In this document: piece by piece, positions 8,327 to 17,050 of the stretch
How the letters are laid out: each line of letters begins with the position of its first letter
Position numbering within the stretch: the first letter of the stretch is position 1
DNA from: Paenibacillus sp. G2S3
GTDB taxonomy: Bacteria; Bacillota; Bacilli; Paenibacillales; Paenibacillaceae
Assembly: GCF_030123105.1 (NCBI RefSeq)
Contig: NZ_CP126095.1
Coordinates: 5,890,001 to 5,954,000 of the forward strand
DNA: 64,000 bases
Direction: 5' to 3'
Position numbers and translations under genes: made by a program
The notes under the pieces: model-generated
Told to the model about the DNA's origin: nothing
Seen by the model: the letters and a program-made list of their open reading frames with translations, nothing else
Databases searched by the model: none

Positions 8327-9930
8327 GATAGAACACCCTCCTTGGCCACGGCTTCTGTCTTCACCCATACCTGATCCAATCCACCGCTAATCAAGCGATG
8401 ATGCTGATCTTGATCCGTTCCTTTAAAATCCTCACGCTTATGCATGCCCCTCGTCTCCGTACGGGCAAGCGCAGAATTGTACATCCAGCGGGCGGTAGCG
8501 GTCATGGCTTCTGCTTCACGCGCTTTAACCCCTTCAGGGGTAAGCTGAATTTCGCGGCTGCGTTGTTCTTTCCATAGTTCATCCAGACGACCTAATGAAG
8601 AGGTCAGTCCTTTGTTCGTACGAAATAAATTAATGTCATACGGCTTCACCTCAGCCTGCACAGCAGACACAACCTCTGTCGTTTGGGCTGTCACTCCCGG
8701 CTTCACTTCCTGATGTACCAGTGGTGAGGACGATAATCCTACTGGATTACGTTGTGCGACATGCGATCCGAGACTCTGAGCATAAACAGCAGCTCCTTCA
8801 CCAGCAAAAGAGCCGGATGACATGGCCCAAGCCGCATTATGGCTCCCTCCACCAGTAAAGCCTCCGCAAATCAGCTCACGGGTAGCAGCATCTCCTGCTG
8901 CGTATAGACCTGGGACACCTGTACCACAGCTTTCATCCGTGATATGAATACCACCCGTCCCACGAACCGTTCCTTCGAGACGAAGCGTAACCGGAAAAGC
9001 ATCCTTGAATGGATCGATTCCTTGGCGGTCAAATGGTAGGAAAAAGTTCGTTTGTCCTACCCGCAAAAGAGGTCTTAAATCCTCTGGTGCTCCATCCAGC
9101 TTGGCGTACACCTGATTGCCTGCCATCAGATTCCGTGCGATGACTGAACGTCCTTTCTTGGAACCCGCCCCTTCCACAATGCTTCCATCCTCATAATAAA
9201 AGCTGGCATAGTTGTAATACGCAGTCTTGGTCACAGAGGAGAACGTAGGGCAGATAGCATAGGCATTGGAGAATTCCATACCGGACAAGTTCGCCCCAGC
9301 CTCAGCTGCAAATAGATAGCCATCTCCGGTCAACACATTACAACCGAGGGCCTTACTTAAAAAAGCACACCCACCGGTAGCAATGACAACCGCTCCTGCC
9401 TGAACCGTCCAAGTCTCACCACTCTGCGTATGGACTCCAGCCGCTCCAGCTACGCCATGCTCATCCGCAAGGAGCTCCATGGCTGGGCTATGATCTAGAA
9501 TTTTAACGCCTGCCTTTTTCACCAGCTTACGCATTAATTTCATATATTCCGGTCCCTGAAGACTCTTACGATATTGGTTACCCTGCTCATCTACAGGGAA
9601 TGGATATCCTGAAACGCCAAGTTTGTTCATATTGGCATAGGTACGGTCTAGCACTCGGTCCATCCAGCGCGATTCAGCCAACTGACCGCCCAATATATAA
9701 CGACTTGCTTTAGCTTCCTCCCGGAGCTTTTCATCCGGCTTCACATACCAGACCCCAGTTCCCGAGGGTGCCGTTGCACCGCTCGAACCGCAATAGCCTT
9801 TATCTGCGAGGACGACTTTCGCACCCTTCGCTGAGGCCGTAAGGGCTGCCCATGTTCCTGCAGGGCCTCCGCCTATCACGAGTACATCTGTCACCAAATG
9901 TAATGATCCTTTTTGTATCGATCCACTCAT
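8323..9930 (-). CDS. AprA/fumarate-reductase-like FAD flavoprotein, copy 2
   Basis: A 535-residue flavoprotein paralogous to the one at 5237-6847. Visible motifs are VLVIGGGPAGTWAAL (FAD, about residues 16-30), SSGATAPSG, TGGCAFLSKALGCNVLTGDG, RGTGGIHI, and GVPGLYAAGDAATRE followed by GGFTGGGSHNAAWAM. Both copies keep SGMEF and the GGCAFLSK region, so they probably share chemistry. The middle section (about residues 215-260) differs most, which could reflect different substrates. The start at 9930 follows GGAGG. The gene sits 23 nt after the second permease. By family it could be a reductase of an oxidised sulfur or carbon-carbon substrate; the precise reaction is not known. Confidence 0.88.
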   Translation of the reverse strand: MSGSIQKGSLHLVTDVLVIGGGPAGTWAALTASAKGAKVVLADKGYCGSSGATAPSGTGVWYVKPDEKLREEAKASRYILGGQLAESRWMDRVLDRTYANMNKLGVSGYPFPVDEQGNQYRKSLQGPEYMKLMRKLVKKAGVKILDHSPAMELLADEHGVAGAAGVHTQSGETWTVQAGAVVIATGGCAFLSKALGCNVLTGDGYLFAAEAGANLSGMEFSNAYAICPTFSSVTKTAYYNYASFYYEDGSIVEGAGSKKGRSVIARNLMAGNQVYAKLDGAPEDLRPLLRVGQTNFFLPFDRQGIDPFKDAFPVTLRLEGTVRGTGGIHITDESCGTGVPGLYAAGDAATRELICGGFTGGGSHNAAWAMSSGSFAGEGAAVYAQSLGSHVAQRNPVGLSSSPLVHQEVKPGVTAQTTEVVSAVQAEVKPYDINLFRTNKGLTSSLGRLDELWKEQRSREIQLTPEGVKAREAEAMTATARWMYNSALARTETRGMHKREDFKGTDQDQHHRLISGGLDQVWVKTEAVAKEGVLS

Positions 9931-9953
9931 AGCTCAAGACCTCCTCAAATGGT

Positions 9954-10841
9954 TTACCCTTCGTAACTATCGCGCCAGAACAAGAATTTACGTTCAATGA
10001 TTCTGAACAAAGAATCGATTAGCTTGCCGACTATAGCAAAAATAATAATGCCTACAAACACAACCTCTGTATTGGAATTTTGCTTCGCCTCATTGATCAA
10101 GAATCCGATGCCGGACTGTGATCCAATGAGTTCAGCTACAACAAGACCTATCCACGCTACAGCCAATGATAGCCGTAATCCTAACAAAATTCCGGGCAAT
10201 GCTGCCGGTAATATCAGCCTGCGCAGCTTCTGGTACGGGCTAAAGCCTAACACCCGAGATACCTCGAACAGCTTATTGTCCACATTCCGGATGCCCATAA
10301 ATGTATTAATATAGAGCGGAAAGAATGACCCTGTCAGAATGATCACTACTTTGGACATCTCTCCAAAGCCGAACCACAAAATAATAAGTGGTGCTATAGC
10401 TAAATGAGGGACAAGCCGTAGCACCTGTACGCTAGGATCGAGCACATATTCCACACTGCGAAACAAGCCAGTCAGTACTCCGAATAAAAGACCTAGAACC
10501 CCTCCGATAAGAAAACCAATTCCCGCTCTCCCCATACTGACACCTAGGTGATGAGTTAACTCTCCAGTAACCAATAGGTCGGAAAAAGCTTTGGCGATCG
10601 ACAACGGAGTCGGAAGAAACTGTGCGGAGATCAGTCCGGTACTTCCTGCCAGCTGCCAAAGGACGATCGTCACCACCGGAATGATAGCACCGGTTCCCCA
10701 ATCTGACAGTAAAGATTTCCATGCTATAGGTACCACAGATTTCTCCAATTTCTTAGTCGATAAAGGAGTAATATCACTGCTATCCAGCGATTCCCTTGCT
10801 CTTGTAGTGTTTTTTAAAATAGCTTCTACTCCATCGCTCAT
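9954..10841 (-). CDS. ABC transporter permease, SsuC/TauC type (2)
   Basis: A 295-residue inner-membrane permease with about six hydrophobic spans and the EAA-type loop (GIRNVDNKLFEVSRVLGFSP, then LILPAALPGILLGLRLSLA). This signature is typical of sulfonate/nitrate/taurine importers. An N-terminal extension of about 40 residues is polar. It is closely similar to the neighbouring permease at 10878-11681, and the two probably form a heterodimer with the ATPase encoded at 11821-12597. GGGGG precedes the ATG. Confidence 0.92.
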   Translation of the reverse strand: MSDGVEAILKNTTRARESLDSSDITPLSTKKLEKSVVPIAWKSLLSDWGTGAIIPVVTIVLWQLAGSTGLISAQFLPTPLSIAKAFSDLLVTGELTHHLGVSMGRAGIGFLIGGVLGLLFGVLTGLFRSVEYVLDPSVQVLRLVPHLAIAPLIILWFGFGEMSKVVIILTGSFFPLYINTFMGIRNVDNKLFEVSRVLGFSPYQKLRRLILPAALPGILLGLRLSLAVAWIGLVVAELIGSQSGIGFLINEAKQNSNTEVVFVGIIIFAIVGKLIDSLFRIIERKFLFWRDSYEG

Positions 10842-10877
10842 GGTGCATCCCCCTTTCGATTCATGCGCGTTTTCTGT

Positions 10878-11681
10878 TTATCCACGATAGTTGTCCTGCC
10901 ATCTCAGCAGCCGTCGTTCAATGTAGCGAACAATAGAATCACTCACTAGTCCTGCAATGGCAAAAATAATAATTCCCACGAACACCACAGGTGTATCCGC
11001 AAATTGACGCGCGTCCGACATCATATACCCAATGCCCGAAGTGGATGCAATTAGCTCTGCCACTACCAGACCTAGCCAAGACAGCCCTAAGGAAAGGCGC
11101 ACTCCGAGAATAATGTTCGGCAGCGCCGCTGGAAGTACTAGCCTTACAACTTGCTTTATAGGGCTAAATCCAAGCACTCTAGATACTTCGAACAGCTTGT
11201 TATCCACGCCGCGAATGCCCATGAACGTATTAATGTACAGCGGGAAAAATGCTCCTTTAGCAATCAATAGCACCTTGGACTCCTCACCGATCCCGAACCA
11301 TAAGATAAACAGCGGTACTACCGCCAAACTTGGTATCATGCGAATCATTTGCAGGGATGGATCTAGCAATTTCTCTGATCTGCGGAACAGACCTACGAGA
11401 ATGCCTAATAGTAGACCAAGTCCACCACCGAGCAGGAAGCCAGAAAGGGCTCTGACCAAGCTGATCTTAAAGTTCGGCCATAAATCCCCAGAAGCGGCCA
11501 AGGTTACAAAAGATTCAGCAATGGTATACGGTGTCGGGAACAGCATCTCTGAGATCAATCCATTGTGTCCAAGAATCTGCCACAGAATCAGCACAGTGCC
11601 CGGTAGCAGAAGGCCCAGTCCCAATGTGGTTACCTTTCCGGGGCGTCCGGAAGTTCTTACGGCCATAGCCCGATTTGTCAT
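10878..11681 (-). CDS. ABC transporter permease, SsuC/TauC type (1)
   Basis: A 267-residue permease with the same loop as its neighbour (GIRGVDNKLFEVSRVLGFSP, LVLPAALPNIILGVRLSLG) and about six membrane spans. I prefer the ATG at 11681, which has AGGTGG 9 nt upstream; the in-frame GTG at 11690 overlaps that site. The two permeases share the whole loop motif and their C-terminal halves (VVFVGIIIFAIAG), so they arose by duplication. A terminator-like hairpin lies between this gene and the ATPase gene. Confidence 0.92.
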   Translation of the reverse strand: MTNRAMAVRTSGRPGKVTTLGLGLLLPGTVLILWQILGHNGLISEMLFPTPYTIAESFVTLAASGDLWPNFKISLVRALSGFLLGGGLGLLLGILVGLFRRSEKLLDPSLQMIRMIPSLAVVPLFILWFGIGEESKVLLIAKGAFFPLYINTFMGIRGVDNKLFEVSRVLGFSPIKQVVRLVLPAALPNIILGVRLSLGLSWLGLVVAELIASTSGIGYMMSDARQFADTPVVFVGIIIFAIAGLVSDSIVRYIERRLLRWQDNYRG

Positions 11682-11726
11682 GCTCTGCACCCACCTTTTT
11701 TTAGCTTTACAATCTCTTTAAATAAC

Positions 11727-11766
11727 AAAAAGAGACCCTCGAATATTGAACAATTTCGGAGGTCTC
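11727..11766 (-). terminator. Hairpin with T run between ATPase and permease genes
   Basis: On the minus strand GAGACCTCCGAA pairs imperfectly with TTCGAGGGTCTC and is followed by T5. It lies inside the apparent operon, 45 nt upstream of the first permease start. It would reduce expression of the downstream genes relative to the ATPase gene, or act as an attenuator. Confidence 0.6.
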
Positions 11767-11820
11767 CATCGGTATGGTCGACATATTTATTTTCATTTAG
11801 GCTACTTTAATTTGAGAATG

Positions 11821-12597
11821 CTATATTCCTGCCCCGTCAACAAGCTCAAGCTCATCTACTTTTTCAAAATAATTCAGTACCTTCAGGCGTAGCTCTTGAA
11901 AGGAAGACGTTGTTTTTTTACGCGGATATGGCAAATCAACCGGCACAATCTTACGTATTTTCCCTGGGCGCGGTTCTAGAATGACTACCCGATTGCCTAG
12001 GAATACAGCCTCATCAATATCATGCGTTACAAAAATCATGGTCGTTTTGTTGGCCCGCCAAATGTCCAGTAACACCGTCTGCATATGCGCTCTAGTGAAC
12101 GCATCCAGTGCACCAAACGGTTCATCCAGGAGCAGAATTTTGGGATTTCGCAGGAGCGCACGGGCTATCGCCACCCGCTGGGCCATCCCTCCCGATAGTT
12201 CCCGGGGATAGGATTTCTCAAAACCATTTAGCTTCACCAGATCGATCAACTCATCGACCTTCCGCCTAACCTCCTTATTCCCTAGCGGCAAATCGGAAGC
12301 AATATTCTTCTCTACAGTGAGCCAAGGAAAGAGACGATGCTCTTGAAAAATAAATCCCTTATCAATTCCGGGACCTCCAATCTCCGTCCCTTCTAAGGTA
12401 ACACTCCCCGTATATCCACTGTCCAAACCGGCCACGATGCGCAGCAGCGTGCTTTTGCCACAGCCACTGGGACCGATCACTGTAATGAATTCCCCTTCCT
12501 GCACATGGAGATCAACATTATACAGTGCCTGAACATGCCCTCCACTAGACTCAAAACGTTTATTTAGATTTGAAATCGACAGCAACGCTTCTCCCAT
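11821..12597 (-). CDS. ABC transporter ATPase, SsuB/TauB type
   Basis: A 258-residue nucleotide-binding subunit that powers the sulfonate/nitrate/taurine-type importer. Walker A is [11 protein letters not shown] (about residues 43-53), the Q loop is [11 protein letters not shown], the signature is [15 protein letters not shown], and Walker B is [15 protein letters not shown] with a following switch histidine (FVTHDIDEA). It is the first gene of the operon. A -35/-10 pair and a leader hairpin lie upstream, and GGAGGGG precedes the ATG. Confidence 0.95.
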   Translation of the reverse strand: MGEALLSISNLNKRFESSGGHVQALYNVDLHVQEGEFITVIGPSGCGKSTLLRIVAGLDSGYTGSVTLEGTEIGGPGIDKGFIFQEHRLFPWLTVEKNIASDLPLGNKEVRRKVDELIDLVKLNGFEKSYPRELSGGMAQRVAIARALLRNPKILLLDEPFGALDAFTRAHMQTVLLDIWRANKTTMIFVTHDIDEAVFLGNRVVILEPRPGKIRKIVPVDLPYPRKKTTSSFQELRLKVLNYFEKVDELELVDGAGI

Positions 12598-12624
12598 CGT
12601 GACCCCTCCTTCAATTCTGTATAC

Positions 12625-12669
12625 AAAAAAAACAGAGGTATTGCGCTTTTACATTCGCAATACCTCTGT
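12625..12669 (-). terminator. Leader terminator / attenuator before the ABC-flavoprotein operon
   Basis: A perfect 14-bp stem (ACAGAGGTATTGCG / CGCAATACCTCTGT) with a 10-nt loop is followed by T8 on the minus strand. It ends about 28 nt before the ATPase start codon. It lies downstream of the promoter at 12723-12751, so it can attenuate this operon. It could also serve as the terminator of the ion transporter gene that stops at 12780. Confidence 0.85.
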
Positions 12670-12722
12670 AGGAACAGTCGGTAATTATTATTCAAAGTAA
12701 ATCAATTGGAATTATAATATTT

Positions 12723-12751
12723 AAAATATCATCCATTTGAAAAGCTGTCAA
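12723..12751 (-). promoter_or_regulatory. Promoter of the ABC-flavoprotein operon
   Basis: TTGACA (12751-12746) and TATTTT (12728-12723) are 17 nt apart on the minus strand. Transcription would start near 12716, giving a leader of about 119 nt that contains the terminator hairpin. The AT-rich stretch just downstream (about 12685-12712) holds TTCAAAGTAAATCAATTGGAA, an imperfect dyad that could be an operator. Confidence 0.65.
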
Positions 12752-12779
12752 CAATAAAACTTATTTCAGACACACTCGT

Positions 12780-14063
12780 TCACATCAGATATCTTAAATA
12801 TAAATATACGCTTGAGATCATAATGGACAGCAGCATTAAGGGGAAGCCCACCTTTAAATACTTCATGAACGTAATCGGGTAGCCCTCTTTTCCAGCTAGA
12901 CCGGCAACGATCAGATTGGCACTAGCCCCGATCAATGTACCATTGCCACCCAAGCAGGCACCCAAGGCTAGACTCCACCAGAGGGGCTCCAGATTGGTGA
13001 TTCCCATCTGCCCCATCTCCTGAATTAAAGGAATCATCGTTGCTACAAAAGGAATGTTATCTAGAAACGCAGAAGCAATTGCACTGACCCATAAGATCAT
13101 CATCGAGCTCATGAGCACATCCCCACCTGTTAAATCAATCGCTTTGGCAGCCAGCTCCGCGATGACACCTGTCTCGACGAGTCCTGATACCAGAACAAAC
13201 AGTCCGATAAAAAAGAATATTGTAATCCATTCCACGCTGTGAAAAGCTTTTTCCAGCATATGTTCTCCTCCGGTTAGTAAGAGCAGTAAAAAAGCCCCTG
13301 CTAAGGCAACCGTGGCAGACTCCAAATGTAACGCCTGGTGTAAAAAGAAGCCCGTAATCGTAATTCCAAGTACGATTAAACATTTTCGCAGCAGCTTATG
13401 ATCCGTAATCATTGCCTTCTCGTCCATGTTCATGATGCTTTGCTGCAATTCCGGAGTGGATTTAATTTGCTTACCAAACATGAGTAGTAAAAGCGGGATA
13501 TACGCCAACATAATGATGATGATCACAGGTGTCAGATTGCTGATAAAAGACATAAACGTCAGCTCTTTCACAGCGCTGCCAATCATTATATTAGGTGGAT
13601 CTCCGATCAATGTTGCCGTCCCACCGACATTCGATGCAATAATTTGTGACATTAAAAAAGGCAGCGGATTTATGCGCAGTTGCCTTGTAATACTGAAGGT
13701 AACGGGTACCATTAGCAGCACTGTAGTAACATTATCCAAGAAAGCAGAAGCCACTGCTGTAATAACAAATAAGGCAATCAGTATTCTTCTCGGCTTCCCT
13801 TTCGCCAGCTTAGCTGATTTCACTGCCGCATATTTAAAGAGTCCTGTCTCTGCAGTAATCCCTACAATCATCATCATGCCTACAAGTAAACCAAGGGTAT
13901 TGAAATCAATGTGATGCAGTGCCGTCTCCTGATCCACAATGCCCATCGCTACCATAACTATAGCGCCTAACATCGCCAGGATCGTACGGTGAATTTTTTC
14001 AGAAATAATTAGCCCATAAATTAGTAGAAAAATACCTATCGCCCAAATCGCTTGCTGTTCCAT
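12780..14063 (-). CDS. ArsB/NhaD-type ion transporter
   Basis: A 427-residue membrane protein of the ion transporter superfamily (ArsB, NhaD and citrate-type carriers), with about eleven hydrophobic spans. The two pseudo-repeats each contain a SAFLDN motif (VASAFLDNVTTVLLMVP and IASAFLDNIPFVATMIP). GGTATLIGDPPNIMIG and GGNGTLIGASANLIVAG are the matching second motifs. The true arsenite pump of this window is at 31573-32862, so a different ion is more likely here. It precedes the ABC-flavoprotein operon on the same strand but is separated by a promoter and hairpin. Confidence 0.85.
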   Translation of the reverse strand: MEQQAIWAIGIFLLIYGLIISEKIHRTILAMLGAIVMVAMGIVDQETALHHIDFNTLGLLVGMMMIVGITAETGLFKYAAVKSAKLAKGKPRRILIALFVITAVASAFLDNVTTVLLMVPVTFSITRQLRINPLPFLMSQIIASNVGGTATLIGDPPNIMIGSAVKELTFMSFISNLTPVIIIIMLAYIPLLLLMFGKQIKSTPELQQSIMNMDEKAMITDHKLLRKCLIVLGITITGFFLHQALHLESATVALAGAFLLLLLTGGEHMLEKAFHSVEWITIFFFIGLFVLVSGLVETGVIAELAAKAIDLTGGDVLMSSMMILWVSAIASAFLDNIPFVATMIPLIQEMGQMGITNLEPLWWSLALGACLGGNGTLIGASANLIVAGLAGKEGYPITFMKYLKVGFPLMLLSIMISSVYLYLRYLM

Positions 14064-14176
14064 GATATCCCTCGGTCCTTCTCTTTAATTTCGTTAATGT
14101 ATAACCTACTCATTATATAACCTATTTATCATAAAATAGATTTGTATTTTTCGCACTGGAATTGTGGATTATCCAT

Positions 14177-14217
14177 AAAAAAAAACGACTCTGCCGAGTA
14201 TTTATCGGAGAGCCGTT
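14177..14217 (-). terminator. Intrinsic terminator of the beta-propeller gene
   Basis: AACGGCTCT pairs with AGAGTCGTT (one wobble), with an inner CCGA/TCGG, followed by nine T residues on the minus strand. It starts 11 nt past the beta-propeller stop codon. Confidence 0.85.
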
Positions 14218-14227
14218 ATGGAATCGA

Positions 14228-15565
14228 TTATTTGATTTTCAAAACCTGAGGCTCCTTGAAAGCGGTCAAAATCCCTTTGCTCTGCACAATAATCATACCG
14301 CTTTCCAGCAAGGTTGGGCCGAACACTCTACCTGATGTTTTGAGCTGCACAATCGGTTTTGCTGAAATCAGATCTATTGCGATTAATTTCCCGTCAGTCT
14401 GGGCCACATACATACCATGTCCGAGCAGATCAAAGCGGGCAATCAGATTGCTGATTCCAGTATATTGAACCACTGATTTATTGGCCATTTTAACACCATA
14501 AATGCTCTGTTCGTTACTAAAAAGAATTCTTCCATCATAAGGACCAGCGGCGTAGGATAACTTAGCTCCGATGGATTCGTAGGAATAATTATCCCGTGTT
14601 ACGGTAGCAGGATCAGCATTTACTGGATAGCTGTAGACTCCTTTTTGTCCTGTTATAAAAATTCTGTCACCGTCACTCCAGGCACTGCCCCCCTTTGGTG
14701 CTTCGGGATCATTTGGGTCTATGTTAGCAGGGTTATAAACTACTGTCTTCACTACTTTACCTGTCTTAACATCCAAACTGTCGAGTGTAGTAAGAGGAAG
14801 AGCATCGAATAAGGTAGCCTTTCGTTGTGTTATAAGCGTTCCATTAATCTCAGCAATCGGAAAATAATGATCTCTGTTATTCCAAAGCTCTTTACCCGTT
14901 GTTCGATCAAAGGCATGTAGAATGTCATACGTATACGCTCCGGATTCTGAGTTTTGAGCTAATATCAGGTTCCCCTCAACCATGAACGGTTCATACAGCT
15001 TTTCACCGAAATTATCACGCCACTGTAATTTTCCATCCTTCAGATTGAAGGCTTGAATATCACCATTGGCGGCAAAAAGCTGATCTTTATCAATAACTAA
15101 TTGGCTGATGCCTTTACTGTTTGCTGATGAACTCCATTTATTTTTTCCATTAGCTGCGTTGACTGCATAGATTGTGCCCGCTTCTGAAGTCACATAGGCC
15201 ACACCATCTTGATAAAGTAGCGGTGCCTTTAATTTGGAGCCGTATTTCCACATTACTTTTCCCGTCTGGGCGTTAATGGCTAAAAGCTGGCCCTTTTGAA
15301 GGATAAAAGCTTTACCTGCGCCGGCTGCAACAACGCCCTTACCCATAATGTAGTCCGTTGGTAAATCTCCTAGCGTTGGCAAATCCATCGTAGTTGACCA
15401 CTCAACCTTCGCAGCAGACAGATTTGCATAATAATCATCTAAATTCGAGCCTATAAAAGAGGTGTGTGAATCAGCCGCAGCAGCTTGTACCGGGTTTACC
15501 ATAAGCAATACCCCTAAACCAATAATTGCAGTACGAAGATATGACTTCAATAATGTTCCTCTCAT
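14228..15565 (-). CDS. Secreted PQQ-like beta-propeller protein
   Basis: A 445-residue exported protein with a Sec signal peptide (about residues 1-30, ending near VQAAAA). Repeated beta-propeller blades of the PQQ type follow, such as AINAQTGKVMWKYG, AVNAANGKNKW, AFNLKDGKLQW and AFDRTTGKELW. These blades usually mediate binding or scaffolding; the residues that bind PQQ in dehydrogenases are not evident, so an enzyme role is unlikely. It stands alone with its own terminator, and its upstream neighbour is divergent. Confidence 0.85.
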   Translation of the reverse strand: MRGTLLKSYLRTAIIGLGVLLMVNPVQAAAADSHTSFIGSNLDDYYANLSAAKVEWSTTMDLPTLGDLPTDYIMGKGVVAAGAGKAFILQKGQLLAINAQTGKVMWKYGSKLKAPLLYQDGVAYVTSEAGTIYAVNAANGKNKWSSSANSKGISQLVIDKDQLFAANGDIQAFNLKDGKLQWRDNFGEKLYEPFMVEGNLILAQNSESGAYTYDILHAFDRTTGKELWNNRDHYFPIAEINGTLITQRKATLFDALPLTTLDSLDVKTGKVVKTVVYNPANIDPNDPEAPKGGSAWSDGDRIFITGQKGVYSYPVNADPATVTRDNYSYESIGAKLSYAAGPYDGRILFSNEQSIYGVKMANKSVVQYTGISNLIARFDLLGHGMYVAQTDGKLIAIDLISAKPIVQLKTSGRVFGPTLLESGMIIVQSKGILTAFKEPQVLKIK

Positions 15566-15749
15566 GACCTAACTCCTCCTCTATGTACCTCATTTTCCCT
15601 TTCCAAAAAGCTACATGCACATGATTCCTCTCATTTGGATAGTTTCTCAAAATCAAAATATAATACTAAGACGAGCAGAATGTAAAAACATGGATTAACC
15701 TTCCTCATTTTGACATTAATAAGAGCAGAAATCAAAACATTTACTCATA

Positions 15750-15781
15750 AACTTACAATTTGTAAGTTATTGTGTTATAAT
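15750..15781 (+). promoter_or_regulatory. Promoter with overlapping 19-bp palindrome
   Basis: AACTTACAA-T-TTGTAAGTT (15750-15768) is a perfect dyad with one central base. It contains the -35 box TTACAA (15753-15758), which lies 17 nt from the -10 box TATAAT (15776-15781). A repressor bound here would block RNA polymerase. The TTACAA/TTGTAA half-sites are of the kind used by MarR/DUF24 redox-sensing repressors, an inference only. Confidence 0.7.
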
Positions 15782-15845
15782 AATCACATTCTTCCATAAA
15801 CGAACATGCTTTATCAAATATATAAATAACAAGGGGTTTGTGATC

Positions 15846-16931
15846 ATGAGTAACGAGGTAACCACAGCACCAGCATCCGACTTTGAATTCGGGATCTACA
15901 CCTTAGGAGACATTGTAGCTGATTGTCATACCGGTAATAAGATCAGCCCGAAACAACGACTCGACGAAGTTATAGCTGCGGCCAAGCTGGCGGATGAAGC
16001 AGGGCTTGATGTATTTGGTGTAGGTGAGCATCACCGACTTGATTTCGCGATTTCTTCGGTTCCAGTCGTTCTGGCAGCCATCTCCCAGGTTACTCACAGA
16101 ATCAAGCTGACGAGTGCCACTACTGTATTAAGCACGATTGATCCCGTGCGCGTGTTCGAGGATTTCGCCACACTTGATTTACTGTCGAATGGCCGTGCAG
16201 AAATTATTGCTGGACGTGGTGCTTTTGTGGAATCTTTTCCGCTCTTTGGGTACGAACTTGAAGACTATCATCGACTATTCGCCGAGAATATTAATCTGCT
16301 TCTCGAGCTTAATAAGCATGAAATTATGAACTGGGAGGGTTCCTTCCGCTCATCCTTGAAGGATTCTGAGATTGCACCACGCCCTCTTCAGCAAAGCCTT
16401 CCTGTATGGATAGGTGTAGGTGGTTCTCCTGAAAGCGCGGAGAAAGCTGGCGTACTCGGAACTGGAATGGCTATCGCCATTCTTAGCGGTAGTCCAGAGC
16501 CTTTCCAAGAGCTTGCTGCAACTTATCGACGCGCTGGAATTCAGGCGGGCCATGCACCTGAGGCTTTAAAGATTGCGATTACCAGCCACGGCTACATTGC
16601 CGAAACCTCACAGCAGGCGCTGGATGAATATTACCCGTATTACTATAGTTATCGTAATTCCATCAGCCCAAAACCTGGTCAAGAATACAGCGTTTCTCGT
16701 GACGACTTTGGGCAATATGTATCTGCTGATAACACGATGGCTGTAGGTAGCCCGCAGCAAATTATCGAAAAAATTCTTTATCAGCATGAGCTGTTCGGCC
16801 ATAGCCGCTTTATGACTCAGCTCGACATCGGCGGCCTTCCTTACGCCAAGGTAGCCAAGGCTATTGAACTATTGGCAACAGAGGTTGCCCCTGTCGTACG
16901 ACGCGAGATTGCCAAGAAGAATAGCCGATAG
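15846..16931 (+). CDS. Luciferase-like (LLM class) flavin-dependent monooxygenase
   Basis: A 361-residue flavoenzyme of the bacterial luciferase superfamily, which uses reduced FMN and oxygen. Visible features are FGVGEHHRLDFAISSVPVVL, LTSATTVLSTIDPVRVFEDF, and GRAEIIAGRGAFVESFPLFG. The start at ATG 15846 is preferred because AAGGGG lies 9 nt upstream; a GTG at 15840 would be too close. The palindrome over its promoter points to an inducible gene. SsuD-type sulfonate monooxygenases belong to the same superfamily, and a sulfonate-type importer is 3 kb away. This protein belongs to a different subgroup, however, and the link is tentative. Confidence 0.88.
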   Translation: MSNEVTTAPASDFEFGIYTLGDIVADCHTGNKISPKQRLDEVIAAAKLADEAGLDVFGVGEHHRLDFAISSVPVVLAAISQVTHRIKLTSATTVLSTIDPVRVFEDFATLDLLSNGRAEIIAGRGAFVESFPLFGYELEDYHRLFAENINLLLELNKHEIMNWEGSFRSSLKDSEIAPRPLQQSLPVWIGVGGSPESAEKAGVLGTGMAIAILSGSPEPFQELAATYRRAGIQAGHAPEALKIAITSHGYIAETSQQALDEYYPYYYSYRNSISPKPGQEYSVSRDDFGQYVSADNTMAVGSPQQIIEKILYQHELFGHSRFMTQLDIGGLPYAKVAKAIELLATEVAPVVRREIAKKNSR

Positions 16932-16956
16932 AACTGAGGGGCTGTACCAGTAAATA

Positions 16957-16993
16957 AAAAAGCACTTCTCCCGCTCGTGGAGAAGTGCTTTTT
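16957..16993 (+). terminator. Terminator of the monooxygenase gene
   Basis: A perfect 15-bp stem (AAAAAGCACTTCTCC / GGAGAAGTGCTTTTT) with a 7-nt loop lies 26 nt past the stop codon and ends in T5. Confidence 0.9.
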
Positions 16994-17050
16994 GTGCTGT
17001 TGCAACATTGTGTCTTGCTGTAAGAAGTGAACCGGATGCTCTGCTCAAGA

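Noticed and set aside
12598..12779. SAM (S-box) riboswitch in the leader of the ABC-flavoprotein operon
   Set aside because: None of the conserved S-box core sequences is visible; only a terminator hairpin is present.
12780..14063. Arsenite pump call for this transporter
   Set aside because: It belongs to the same superfamily, but a full arsR-arsB-arsC unit exists at 31132-33280 and no ars gene is near this one.
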